Below are positions 25,884 to 33,997 of a DNA stretch of 64,000 bases, piece after piece; position 1 is the stretch's first letter; each line of letters opens with the position of its first letter. Position numbers and translations under genes: made by a program. The DNA is from Haloarcula sp. CBA1127 (GTDB taxonomy: Archaea; Halobacteriota; Halobacteria; Halobacteriales; Haloarculaceae): the NCBI RefSeq assembly GCF_001485575.1, contig NZ_BCNB01000006.1:930001-994000 (forward strand), in the 5' to 3' direction. The notes under the pieces are model-generated. The model did no database searches, had not been told where the DNA came from, and worked only from the letters and a program-made list of their open reading frames with translations.

Positions 25884-26573
25884 CTACCCCGAGCCGTCAA
25901 ACAGCCCACGGACGTCGTCGTCTTTCTGCTGTTCTAGTTCGACGTGGTCCCGAAGCCGCTGGTAGACGACGGGCCGCTGGTCGCGCTCGCGCACGAACGA
26001 GAACAGCATCCCGACGAACTGCGAGTCGCCGCCGTCTGCAAGTTCACTCCGCGCACGGGCAACAGCGTCGGCGATAACCGCCTCGTCGTAACGGCCAGCC
26101 TCCGCCAGCACCTCGGCGGTGATGACCGTGGCGTCGAAATCCAGCGCGCCGTAGCCGATGACTTCGCCCTCGTGTGTCAGCGTCGGCGGGTCCGTCGCCG
26201 CGTGCTGCGGGTCCGCTGCTGTCGCCATGAGGAACGACCGGACCTCGTCTAGCGCCACGCCGTGATACGGGTCCGGAAAGCCGTCGAGGTACTCCGCCGC
26301 GCTCTCGGCAAGTCCCTGCGCACCCGACCAGTTCTCCTCGCTGGCGTGGTGGACGACCGCGGTGAACTGGATGAGGCCGTGCAGGAATCGCTCGTCGGCG
26401 CCCGAGCTGAGGTCCAGCCAGTACTCCTCCCACGCATCGTGTGCAGCGTGGTAGCGGCCTTCGTTGTACACTGCGATGCCGGCACGGAGATGGTCGCGCA
26501 CACGGGTGGGTTCGCCTCGCGGCCGGAAAACCACATCGGCACCCGTGTAACCGAACTGATTTGTCACCGACAC
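25884..26573 (-). CDS. DUF309 domain protein
   Basis: A 229-residue protein. Residues about 28-110 contain the DUF309 signature: GRYHAAHDAWEEYWLD, then ERFLHGLIQFTAVVHHASEEN and GAQGLAESA. The family forms a helical bundle with a conserved His/Glu cluster and has no established activity. The C-terminal 100 residues are haloarchaeal in style and less conserved. It is convergent with azf and divergent from the membrane protein at 26587, with 13 bases between the two start codons. Confidence 0.8.
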   Translation of the reverse strand: MSVTNQFGYTGADVVFRPRGEPTRVRDHLRAGIAVYNEGRYHAAHDAWEEYWLDLSSGADERFLHGLIQFTAVVHHASEENWSGAQGLAESAAEYLDGFPDPYHGVALDEVRSFLMATAADPQHAATDPPTLTHEGEVIGYGALDFDATVITAEVLAEAGRYDEAVIADAVARARSELADGGDSQFVGMLFSFVRERDQRPVVYQRLRDHVELEQQKDDDVRGLFDGSG

Positions 26574-26586
26574 CGCAAATCAGCAT

Positions 26587-26979
26587 ATGCCACGATCCTG
26601 GCGTCGATGGCTGTTCGGTGCGGCCGGCGCGTCCGCCCTGACAGTCTTCGTCTGGCAGTTCTTGATCACCGATCCCGTGCTCCTGTCGACGTTTGCCCTG
26701 ACGTTGTTCGCCGCTATTGTCAGCCTCTACACGCAACGAAATGTCCTCCCGATATTCAGCAGGGGCGGTACTTGGGGTGGGGCCTTCGCCGGCGTCACCA
26801 CCTACGTCGTCGTGACGCTCCAGCAGCAGCTTCCGCTCCCCGGTGGTCAAGCGCTCGTGGTGACGCTCACCGTCCTCGGCCTCGCGTCGTTTAGCCTGGC
26901 CGTCGGGAGTGCGTTGACGATGGCGTCGACCGAAAACGGGACGACTAGCCGTGATGGAAACGGCCGGACAGAGGTTTGA
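26587..26979 (+). CDS. Four-helix membrane protein
   Basis: A 130-residue protein with four predicted helices (about 8-28, 32-48, 62-78, 88-112), a basic N-terminus and a polar tail. No known family. Its start is 13 bases from the divergent DUF309 gene, so both promoters must lie within the opposite gene's coding region or overlap each other. Confidence 0.65.
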   Translation: MPRSWRRWLFGAAGASALTVFVWQFLITDPVLLSTFALTLFAAIVSLYTQRNVLPIFSRGGTWGGAFAGVTTYVVVTLQQQLPLPGGQALVVTLTVLGLASFSLAVGSALTMASTENGTTSRDGNGRTEV

Positions 26980-27023
26980 ACGGTAACAGACGGTCGCCCC
27001 GGCTGTCGCGCTGCGACTGTCGT

Positions 27024-27116
27024 GTTCAAATCTCCGCACAGAGCTTCGCCGACGCAGTCGCCTCGCTGTCGCTCGGCGGTTTGCGTCGGCAGAAACGTCC
27101 GGACGGAGATTTGAAC
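27024..27116. repeat. Long nested inverted repeat into tRNA-Arg
   Basis: GTTCAAATCTCCG at 27024-27036 is the exact reverse complement of 27104-27116, which is part of the tRNA-Arg T-arm. Inside it GCCGACGCA (27048-27056) pairs with TGCGTCGGC (27082-27090). On the minus-strand transcript the tRNA's 3' trailer could therefore pair with its own T-loop and 3' T-stem. It may influence end processing, act as a terminator, or be the scar of an old integration. Confidence 0.6.
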
Positions 27117-27168
27117 TCCGGTCCCTGGCTCCGCAAGCCAAGAGGATAGTCCACTACCCTATCCGGAC
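27097..27168 (-). tRNA. tRNA-Arg (GCG)
   Basis: A complete 72-base cloverleaf: acceptor GTCCGGA/TCCGGAC, anticodon arm TTGGC-TTGCGGA-GCCAG with anticodon GCG, and T-arm CGGAG-TTCAAAT-CTCCG. CCA is not encoded. Confidence 0.95.
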
Positions 27169-27303
27169 TCATTTCCAGAGAGGGTGGTGCACCTAAAAAG
27201 GGTGACGGTTCGTGTGCCGTCACGCGACAAGTAAGCACACTTCGCTACAACATTGGTTTGAGCGACCGGGACTATCTTTCAACTGGCCTACATTCAGGCG
27301 AAT

Positions 27304-27774
27304 ATGAAGCGGCGACAACTCCTGCGATACGGTGGTCTCGGGTGTTCGATAGTGCTCGCTGGCTGCTTTGGTGGGTCGCCCGGTAGCGGGGAAACATCCA
27401 CAGAGGGTGCGAGTGAAACCCCGAGTGTGAACGAGACAACATTCAGCGTTACCCAGCGACAGTCCGGGTCACAGACAAGCTCGGCAACGGTGGCTTTCGA
27501 TGAGGATCAGGTCGTCGTCGAAGGCACTATCTGGGGATCTGATGGGTGCAAAACGGCCGACCTAACAGACGTAACGTACGATTCGAGTGCCGATGAACTG
27601 CGTATCAGTGTTGGGACGAAGGATAAACCGGACGCCGGCGATATGTGTACGCAAGCCATTATGGAAATCAACTACCAGGCTACGGTGACGTTCGAGAACG
27701 GCCTCCCTGGCACAGTGTCTGTCTCCCACGACAGTGGCGACGGCCTGAACCCTGTAACAACGGCGACACCCTAA
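27304..27774 (+). CDS. Small Tat-type lipoprotein
   Basis: A 156-residue protein with MKRRQLLRYGG (a Tat-like RR pair) and a lipobox ending VLAGC at residue 21, followed by a Gly/Ser/Thr linker typical of haloarchaeal surface lipoproteins. The mature domain, about residues 50-150, is beta-rich with a Cys pair (GCKTAD and DMCTQA) that could form a disulphide. I do not recognise the domain. Confidence 0.8.
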   Translation: MKRRQLLRYGGLGCSIVLAGCFGGSPGSGETSTEGASETPSVNETTFSVTQRQSGSQTSSATVAFDEDQVVVEGTIWGSDGCKTADLTDVTYDSSADELRISVGTKDKPDAGDMCTQAIMEINYQATVTFENGLPGTVSVSHDSGDGLNPVTTATP

Positions 27775-27840
27775 CGGCTACCTGCGCCGCTCTCACCGTG
27801 GTGGAATGTGAGTGTCTGCCGTCGGGCCAGCAGCCGAGGG

Positions 27841-27850
27841 TTTATATCCC
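27841..27850 (+). promoter_or_regulatory. TATA box upstream of rpa2
   Basis: TTTATATCCC would place transcription start near 27870, 3 bases before a 29-codon frame that ends four bases before rpa2. A second A/T-centred palindrome, CGCTTAAGCG at 27929-27938, is about 33 bases before the rpa2 ATG and may be a second promoter. Confidence 0.45.
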
Positions 27851-27872
27851 ATCCCATGACCACCTTCGAGTC

Positions 27873-27962
27873 ATGGACGAGATACGACCGAAATCGACCG
27901 ACAGCGGCCGCTCGCTCGCCCAACGACAACGCTTAAGCGCGCCCCAGCCCAGCGTCCCATAG
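27873..27962 (+). CDS. Possible 29-residue leader peptide before rpa2
   Basis: The frame from ATG 27873 codes for 29 mostly polar, basic residues (starting MDEIRPKSTDSGRS) and ends with TAG four bases before the rpa2 start. A TATA box at 27841 would make it leaderless. If translated it could couple to rpa2 translation. It may equally be the untranslated leader of rpa2. There is no conservation evidence in this window. Confidence 0.3.
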   Translation: MDEIRPKSTDSGRSLAQRQRLSAPQPSVP

Positions 27963-27966
27963 ATAG

Positions 27967-29433
27967 ATGGGTGCGATAGAGGACATTTACGAGGACCTAG
28001 AGACGGACGTCCCCGAGGAGGAGTTCCGCGAGGCCGTCGAGGAGAAGGTCGAGCAGATGGGAGGGCTCGCCGACGAGGAGACGGCCGCGATGCTGTTGGC
28101 CCACGAGCTCAACGAGAACGAGGTCAACGCCATCGCCGATATCGAACCTGGGATGGACGAGGTCAAATTCCTCGCCAAAGTGATGGCCATCGGCGACCTG
28201 AAGACCTTCGAACGCGACGACGAGGACGAAGACGGCCGGGTCATCAACGTCGAAGCCGCCGACGAGAGCGGCAGCCTCAGGCTCGCCTTCTGGGACGGCC
28301 AGGCCGTCGATATCGACGAGGGGCAACTGGAGGTCGGCGACGTGCTCCGGGTCAAGGGCCGGCCGAAAGATGGCTACAACGGGCTTGAGGTGTCCGTCGA
28401 CAAGGCGGAGCCGGACGACGACGCCACAATCGATGTGGAGCCGGGCGCTGGCTCGTCCATCGACGCGCTGACGATGGGCCAGTCCGACGTGACCCTGCGC
28501 GGGCTTGTCCTCGATACCGACACGGTACGGACGTTCGACCGCGACGACGGGAGCGAGGGGCGCGTCTCGAACCTCACCCTCGGCGACGAGACGGGGCGCA
28601 TCCGGGTGACGCTGTGGGACGACCGGGCCGACCGCGCCGACGAACTCGATGCGGGCGCGGCCGTGGAGATAATTGACGGCTACGTCCGGGAGCGGGACGG
28701 CTCGCTTGAACTCCACGTCGGCGACCAGGGGGCCGTCGACGAAGTGGAAGACGACGTGGCCTTCGAGCCCGACGCCGACCCAATCGCGGAGGTAGAACTC
28801 GAAGAGACGGCCGATATTGCTGGCGTCGTGCGCTCGGCTGACCCCAAGCGGACGTTCGACCGGGACGACGGCAGCGAGGGCCAGGTCCGGAACGTCCGCA
28901 TTCAGGACGCCACCGGCGACATCCGTGTGGCGCTGTGGGGGGACAAGGCGGACAAGGACATCGCACCGGGCGACGAAGTGCTCGCAGCCGATGTCGAGAT
29001 TCAGGACGGCTGGCAAGACGACAAGGAAGCGTCGGCAAGCTGGAACTCCACGATTGTCGTGCTCGATGATGGTGCGGATCTGGCGACCGGTGGGGCAGGC
29101 GGGGGAGCCAGTACCGAGACGACCGACGCCGAACACGCTGGCCTGTCCTCCTTCGGCGACGAAGGGGACGACACTGACGCTGACACCAGCGGCAACGAGG
29201 CGGCCGCTGTCAGCGCTGGCACCGGCGACACGTCACCGGACGGTGGCGCACAGAGCGCCGGCCAGCAGGTGGAGTTCACCGGCACCGTCGTCCAGACCGG
29301 CGACCCCGTCGTACTCGACGACGGCGAGCAGACGATGAGTGTCGAAACCGGCGAGCGCGTGCAGTTAGGGCAGGAGATAACGGTCCGTGGCGAACTCCGT
29401 GACGACCGGCTCCACGCTGAGGACGTGTTCTGA
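27967..29433 (+). CDS. rpa2: Replication protein A, three-OB type (Rpa2-like)
   Basis: The 488-residue protein carries three OB-fold domains at about residues 60-140, 165-245 and 270-355, the latter two with near-identical TFDRDDGSEG turns followed by strands such as RIRVTLWDD and DIRVALWGD. An acidic low-complexity linker (about 375-435) leads to a small C-terminal beta-module. It coats single-stranded DNA in replication, repair and recombination. The following order, histone then deacetylase, is the same as I know from Haloferax next to rpa2. Confidence 0.88.
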   Translation: MGAIEDIYEDLETDVPEEEFREAVEEKVEQMGGLADEETAAMLLAHELNENEVNAIADIEPGMDEVKFLAKVMAIGDLKTFERDDEDEDGRVINVEAADESGSLRLAFWDGQAVDIDEGQLEVGDVLRVKGRPKDGYNGLEVSVDKAEPDDDATIDVEPGAGSSIDALTMGQSDVTLRGLVLDTDTVRTFDRDDGSEGRVSNLTLGDETGRIRVTLWDDRADRADELDAGAAVEIIDGYVRERDGSLELHVGDQGAVDEVEDDVAFEPDADPIAEVELEETADIAGVVRSADPKRTFDRDDGSEGQVRNVRIQDATGDIRVALWGDKADKDIAPGDEVLAADVEIQDGWQDDKEASASWNSTIVVLDDGADLATGGAGGGASTETTDAEHAGLSSFGDEGDDTDADTSGNEAAAVSAGTGDTSPDGGAQSAGQQVEFTGTVVQTGDPVVLDDGEQTMSVETGERVQLGQEITVRGELRDDRLHAEDVF

Positions 29434-29488
29434 GTCGGCGAGCGACGCTACGGAAACTCTTAAGACCGCAACACTCCCGGGTTTGGGT

Positions 29489-29926
29489 ATGAGTGTCGAG
29501 CTACCGTTCGCACCGGTGGATGCGGTCATTCGGCGGAACGCGGACGGGCTCCGGGTGAGTGCCGACGCTGCGGAGGAACTGGCTCGTCGAATACAGGACC
29601 ACGGCGCATCGCTTGCCGTCACGGCAGCCACGGAGGCCACCACGGACGGGCGAAAGACGCTGATGCCGGCCGACTTCGGCATCGAGCAGGTCCCTGAAAA
29701 GGATGGCCTCGAACTCCCCGTCGCGCCGGTCGACCGCATCGCACGGCTCGACATCGACGACGACTACCGCGTCGCCATGGATGCTCGCGTCGCGCTCGCG
29801 TCTCTCCTCGAAACGTACGCTGACGAAACGGCCGCCGCGGCCGCCACGTTGGCTCGTCACGCTGACCGCCGGACGATCAAGGCAGCTGACGTTGAAACGT
29901 ACTTCGAACTCGAACAGTACTACTGA
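29489..29926 (+). CDS. hstA: Histone doublet (two fused histone folds)
   Basis: A 145-residue protein with two consecutive histone folds, each beginning with (E)LPxAPVDxxxR: residues about 3-67 and 74-143. Each half ends in a RKT/RRTI-x-x-A/D step that starts the last helix. Haloarchaeal histones are such doublets that pair intramolecularly. The protein is very acidic, so DNA compaction like that of other archaeal histones is doubtful and a regulator-like role has been suggested for the family. ATG 29489 is chosen over a spurious upstream frame. Confidence 0.92.
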   Translation: MSVELPFAPVDAVIRRNADGLRVSADAAEELARRIQDHGASLAVTAATEATTDGRKTLMPADFGIEQVPEKDGLELPVAPVDRIARLDIDDDYRVAMDARVALASLLETYADETAAAAATLARHADRRTIKAADVETYFELEQYY

Positions 29927-30934
29927 ATGAATTTCGGCTACCGCGAGGTCTGTCTGGACCACGACACCGGGCCGCGACATCCGGAGAGTCCCGACAGACT
30001 TCGAGCGATACGGCGCGCGCTCAAAGAGAACCACGGTGTCGAGTACGTCACCGCCGACGACGCCGATATCGACCTCGTGCGCGAGGTCCACGACGCCGAC
30101 TACATCGAGGAGTTCCGCGAGTTCTGTGACGACGGCGGCGGGAACTGGGACGCCGACACCGTCGCGGTCGAGGAGACGTGGGACGCCGCACTCGCGTCGG
30201 CCGGCCTCGCTGTCTGGGCGGCCGAAGCCGCGCTTGACGGCAATACCGGCCGTGACACGCCGTTCTCCTTGGGCCGACCACCCGGTCATCACGCTGTGGG
30301 GGACGACGCCATGGGCTTCTGTTTCATCAACAACGCGGCCGTCGCCGCACAGGCGGCCCTCGAAGCCGATGCCGACCGCGTCGCCATCTTCGACTGGGAT
30401 GTCCACCACGGGAACGGCACGCAAGATATCTTCTACGACCGTTCGGACGTTTTCTACGCCTCAATACACGAAGACGGGCTCTACCCCGGGACGGGCGATA
30501 TCGAAGAGACCGGCAAGGGCGACGCCGATGGCACGAATCTCAACGTGAAGTACAAGCCCGGTGCTGATACCGCCGACTATCTCGCCGCCATCGACGAGTG
30601 CATCGCGCCGGCGATCAGGGACTACGACCCCGACTTGTTGCTCATCAGCGCGGGCTTCGACGCGCACGAACACGACCCGATTTCACGGATGCGCGTTTCT
30701 ACGGAGGGGTACGGCGCAATGACTGACCGGATGCGCTCGCTCACAGACACCTGCGACGCCGCGCTGGGGATCATTCTCGAAGGCGGGTACGGACTTGATA
30801 CACTCTCAGATTCGGTTACAACCGTTCACGAGGTCTTCGACGGCTACCAGCCGATGGAGCCGGACGACGACGTCAGCGACGACGCCCGCGATGTTCTCGA
30901 TGCTCTCGCCGATCAGGGCTTCGGATCGAAGTAG
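29927..30934 (+). CDS. hdaI: Histone deacetylase / acetoin-utilisation family
   Basis: A 335-residue class I-like deacetylase. The active-site segments are present: RPPGHHAVGDDAMGFC, IFDWDVHHGNGTQ with the zinc Asp and His, and GFDAHEHDP. The family hydrolyses acetyl-lysine or other acetylated amines. Its ATG follows the histone TGA with no gap, so the two are translationally coupled. The last 22 bases overlap the convergent CCA-adding enzyme gene. Confidence 0.92.
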   Translation: MNFGYREVCLDHDTGPRHPESPDRLRAIRRALKENHGVEYVTADDADIDLVREVHDADYIEEFREFCDDGGGNWDADTVAVEETWDAALASAGLAVWAAEAALDGNTGRDTPFSLGRPPGHHAVGDDAMGFCFINNAAVAAQAALEADADRVAIFDWDVHHGNGTQDIFYDRSDVFYASIHEDGLYPGTGDIEETGKGDADGTNLNVKYKPGADTADYLAAIDECIAPAIRDYDPDLLLISAGFDAHEHDPISRMRVSTEGYGAMTDRMRSLTDTCDAALGIILEGGYGLDTLSDSVTTVHEVFDGYQPMEPDDDVSDDARDVLDALADQGFGSK

Positions 30935-32313
30935 CTCGCCAGGTCGACACCGAAACCGTCGGCAAGCACTGCGATATCTGTGCCGACCAGTACCTCGTAC
31001 CCGTTCTCCAGCGTCGACTCGATCCGCGGTCCCAGTCCAACGTCGTAGACGGCAGCACTCGACAGGAACCCAGTAGCTGTGGTGACCGCCCGTGGCCGCT
31101 CGACGACGTAGCGGCCGCCATCGATGAAGGGGCCGGCCACCTCGGGGTCGTCGTCGTACTTCTCGAAGAACCCACTCGCGTGCTCGCGGACGTGGACCGG
31201 CGGCCCCTCGTGGCGCTCGACGGCCGGCCGCTCGGCGACGGCGAATTCGAGCAGCAGGACGGCGTCCCGTTCCTGACTTTCGCCGTCCGGCGTTTCCGCC
31301 TCACTGCTGTCCTCCTCGACGAACGCGGCCGACCGCAGGACCTCGAACCCACGTCGGTCGAGTTCGCTGCAGAGCCCATTGAGGGACTTCTGGAGTTGCG
31401 GCCAGAGCTGGTCGTCGACGACATCTGGAGCGACGAAGCGAAGCGCCACTGGTGTCGTTTCTCGCTGTGACACGACGGCTTCGACATCTGCCGCTGCGAG
31501 CGGCTCAGGCTCGTCCTCGGTGAACAGCGACGCTCGCGGCTCGGCGAGTAGGTCCCGTGCGTAGTGCTGGAGCGTGGCGACATTCGTCTCAGACAGCACC
31601 GCCGCGACGTTGCGCTCCGGGTCCGTCGGGTCGATGACGACCAGCGGGTCGTCGAACGTCTCGCTCCCGTGGCTCTCGGGGTCCAGCCGAACCGGCGGGT
31701 GCCAGTCCGCGACCGCTTCGAGGAACGCCCGGAAGCCGCCGTACTCAAGCACCAGTAATTCCGTCAAATACCCAGAGAACCCCTGTGTCCGGAGATCACT
31801 CCCGTAGACGCCGATGCCTTTCAGGAACTGCTTTGCCACCCGCACCTCTGCCGCGCTGTTGTCGTCCAGTCGCTCCTGCAAATATCTGGTATGGAACGGC
31901 GTCCGATCCACCGCGGACTGGATCTCGGTGGCGTCCTCGACCGCATAGCAGGGCACCAGGTCCACGGCGTATCCCTCGCGCTCGCCGACGACGTAGGGGT
32001 GCTCGGCGTACTCCTCGCGCCCATCGGGCAGGACATCGTGCCCGACGGCCAGCCCGTACTCCTCCAACTGCTCGCGATCGAGAGACGGCGGAAAGCAGAC
32101 GAACACGTCCACGTCTCGGTCCCCAGCGGTCCACGTTCCCCGTGCCGTCGAGCCGACCTGCACCACTTCCGCATCGACTGGAAGGTCGGCGATGGCTGCT
32201 TCGGCGTCGGCCATCACCGCGTCGGCGACCCGCTGTAATTGCGCTCGTTCGTCGTCAGTGGGCGAGACCCGCGCTCGCACCGTATCGACGACGGCGTCGA
32301 ACTCATCGCTCAT
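30913..32313 (-). CDS. cca: CCA-adding enzyme, archaeal class I
   Basis: A 466-residue tRNA nucleotidyltransferase that builds and repairs the CCA end. The catalytic head shows QVGSTARGTWTAGDRDVDVFV with the two Asp metal ligands, and a third Asp in YAVDLVPCYAV. Length and layout match archaeal class I enzymes. This fits the lack of encoded CCA in all tRNAs here. ATG 32313 is used; the frame extends 78 bases further without conserved sequence. Two tRNA genes follow on the other strand. Confidence 0.93.
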   Translation of the reverse strand: MSDEFDAVVDTVRARVSPTDDERAQLQRVADAVMADAEAAIADLPVDAEVVQVGSTARGTWTAGDRDVDVFVCFPPSLDREQLEEYGLAVGHDVLPDGREEYAEHPYVVGEREGYAVDLVPCYAVEDATEIQSAVDRTPFHTRYLQERLDDNSAAEVRVAKQFLKGIGVYGSDLRTQGFSGYLTELLVLEYGGFRAFLEAVADWHPPVRLDPESHGSETFDDPLVVIDPTDPERNVAAVLSETNVATLQHYARDLLAEPRASLFTEDEPEPLAAADVEAVVSQRETTPVALRFVAPDVVDDQLWPQLQKSLNGLCSELDRRGFEVLRSAAFVEEDSSEAETPDGESQERDAVLLLEFAVAERPAVERHEGPPVHVREHASGFFEKYDDDPEVAGPFIDGGRYVVERPRAVTTATGFLSSAAVYDVGLGPRIESTLENGYEVLVGTDIAVLADGFGVDLASYFDPKP

Positions 32314-32408
32314 ACCGCCGCTTGCGCACAAGTGCGTGAAAGCGTGTCGATGCCGACTGGAAACGAAAGCCCTAATTACCAACTCTGGCAATGACTGAAT
32401 GCGTTCGC

Positions 32409-32480
32409 GCCGCCGTAGCTCAGTTGGTAGAGCACCTGGTTGTTACCCAGGTTGTCCCAGGTTCGAGCCCTGGCGGTGGC
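32409..32480 (+). tRNA. tRNA-Asn (GTT)
   Basis: A complete 72-base cloverleaf: acceptor GCCGCCG/CGGTGGC, anticodon arm CCTGG-TTGTTAC-CCAGG with GTT, and T-loop TTCGAGC. No encoded CCA. Confidence 0.95.
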
Positions 32481-32660
32481 GTCGTTCTTTCACTCACTAA
32501 CCGACGAGTGCTGTGACTCTGCTGCTATCGGCTTCTACGGCGCTGGAGCGTGAACATACGAGCGATGTATTGACACTCTGTATTGGCCCACCTGTCTCTC
32601 CGAACCCCACCACTCCAACCCGACAGGCTAAAGATGCGGACTCATCAACACCATTCTGAA

Positions 32661-32734
32661 GGGCCCTTAGCTTAGTCTGGTTAAAGCGATCGGCTCATAA
32701 CCGATTGAGCGCTGGTTCAAATCCGGCAGGGCCC
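32661..32734 (+). tRNA. tRNA with CAT anticodon (Ile2 or elongator Met)
   Basis: A 74-base cloverleaf with acceptor GGGCCCT/AGGGCCC and anticodon arm ATCGG-CTCATAA-CCGAT. The CAT anticodon could read AUG, or AUA if C34 becomes agmatidine. Elongator tRNA-Met of haloarchaea such as Haloferax carries an intron, and initiator tRNA starts AGC, so this intronless GGGCCC-type gene is more likely tRNA-Ile2. That choice is inference; many automatic calls would write Met. Confidence 0.85.
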
Positions 32735-32827
32735 ATTTCTGTTGTCTCAAAACCGCCTATAAGATGGCTATCTGCTGGACTGAATAGCCCTATTGCTTCG
32801 GGCCCGCCCCCGCTCACCGTCCGCTGA

Positions 32828-33238
32828 TCACTCGTCGACAACGACGACCTTGACTTGCTGGACGCCACCAATCGCACGGAGTCGGTTGGCCAACTCGGTG
32901 ATTGTGCCACCCGCGCCCTCAACGACCAGCGTCTCCATACAGGTATCGTGGGAGAGATGGATGTGCTGGACGGACGTGATGATGTCGGCCATCTCGTGTT
33001 GGACCGTCTGGAGTTCGTCAGCGATACCCGAGACGTGGTGGTCGTGCACGATGACAATCGTCCCGTGATGGTGTTGTTCGTCACCGGATTCCCACTCGTA
33101 GGTCGCAAAGAAGTCACGCAGTGAGTCCCGTATCGCCTCCGACCGGCTCGCGTATTCCCACTCGTCGACGATGCCGTCGAGCCGGTCGACCATCGACGAC
33201 GGGAGTGTCAGACTGATCCGGTCGAGATCGTCACTCAT
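32828..33238 (-). CDS. nikR: Nickel-responsive repressor NikR
   Basis: A 136-residue protein with an N-terminal ribbon-helix-helix (DRISLTLPSSMVDRLDGIV) and a C-terminal ACT domain. The four nickel ligands of NikR align: H81, H92, H94 and C100 in VQHEMAD and QHIHLSHDTC. With nickel bound it represses uptake genes. It is divergent from the nickel transporter at 33359, and repeats in the shared 120-bp region are its likely sites. Length equals the family norm. Confidence 0.92.
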   Translation of the reverse strand: MSDDLDRISLTLPSSMVDRLDGIVDEWEYASRSEAIRDSLRDFFATYEWESGDEQHHHGTIVIVHDHHVSGIADELQTVQHEMADIITSVQHIHLSHDTCMETLVVEGAGGTITELANRLRAIGGVQQVKVVVVDE

Positions 33239-33282
33239 GTGTGTCGATAGGGACGGGCCCGCATATGGGTATCCGGGCTTCG

Positions 33283-33333
33283 GTAATACTCACCCGCCGG
33301 CAGTAATACTGCCCGATGAAAAAGTATTATTAC
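33283..33333. promoter_or_regulatory. Putative NikR operator over the nik promoter
   Basis: GTAATACT occurs at 33283-33290 and 33303-33310, exactly two helical turns apart, and the inverted form AGTATTA at 33323-33329 inside AAGTATTATTAC. The last also serves as the TATA box, about 30 bases before the cbiM-type ATG at 33359. Repressor binding there would block transcription factor B/TBP. NikR as the binding protein is inferred from the neighbour. Confidence 0.6.
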
Positions 33334-33358
33334 AGCGCCGGGACCAGACCTGAGTAGT

Positions 33359-33997
33359 ATGCATATTCCCGACGGATATATCGATCTGCCGCTTGCACTG
33401 CTGTTTGGTGCGCTTGCGGTCGTCGTTTTGAGCGTTGCTGCGAAGCGCGTCAACGGTGAAATATCTGATGCGCGCGCACCGTTGCTCGGCGTCGTCGCGG
33501 CGAGCATCTTCGCTGCACAGATGCTCGATTGGCCGATTCCGGGCGGAACCAGCGCCCATTTCGTCGGGGGCGCGTTCGCGGCGATTCTTCTCGGCCCGCA
33601 TCTGGGTGCACTCTGTGTTGCGACTGTCGTCACGATTCAGGCGCTCGTCTTCGGTGACGGCGGGCTCGTGGTGCTCGGCGCGAACGTGTTCAACATGGCT
33701 GTCGTCGAGGTGTATGTCGGCTACGCCATCTATCGCCTGCTCGTTCCCTACGGTGAGTTCCGCGCCGCCTTCGTCGCGGGGTGGTTGGGAATCACGGCCG
33801 GCGCACTAACCGCCGCGCTCCAGCTCGGCCTTTCCTCGGCGTTTCAGTACCAGTTGCTGACGACGCTGTCGATAATGGGTGTCGGGCATCTCGTACTCGG
33901 GCTGATTGAGGGGGCCATCACCGCCTCGGTCTATCGCTACCTCGCCCGCGCTCGCCCCGACCTCCGGCCGAACGCCGCTTCGGAGGTGAGCGCGTGA
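33359..33997 (+). CDS. nikM: Nickel ECF transporter substrate subunit NikM/CbiM
   Basis: A 212-residue protein with about six membrane helices. It begins MHIPDGYID, where the N-terminal Met amine and His2 bind the metal in NikM/CbiM, and has GGTSAHFVGG with a third ligand. This is the substrate-binding S-component of an energy-coupling-factor importer. Nickel rather than cobalt is preferred because nikR is divergent from it. The next gene overlaps by four bases. Confidence 0.9.
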   Translation: MHIPDGYIDLPLALLFGALAVVVLSVAAKRVNGEISDARAPLLGVVAASIFAAQMLDWPIPGGTSAHFVGGAFAAILLGPHLGALCVATVVTIQALVFGDGGLVVLGANVFNMAVVEVYVGYAIYRLLVPYGEFRAAFVAGWLGITAGALTAALQLGLSSAFQYQLLTTLSIMGVGHLVLGLIEGAITASVYRYLARARPDLRPNAASEVSA

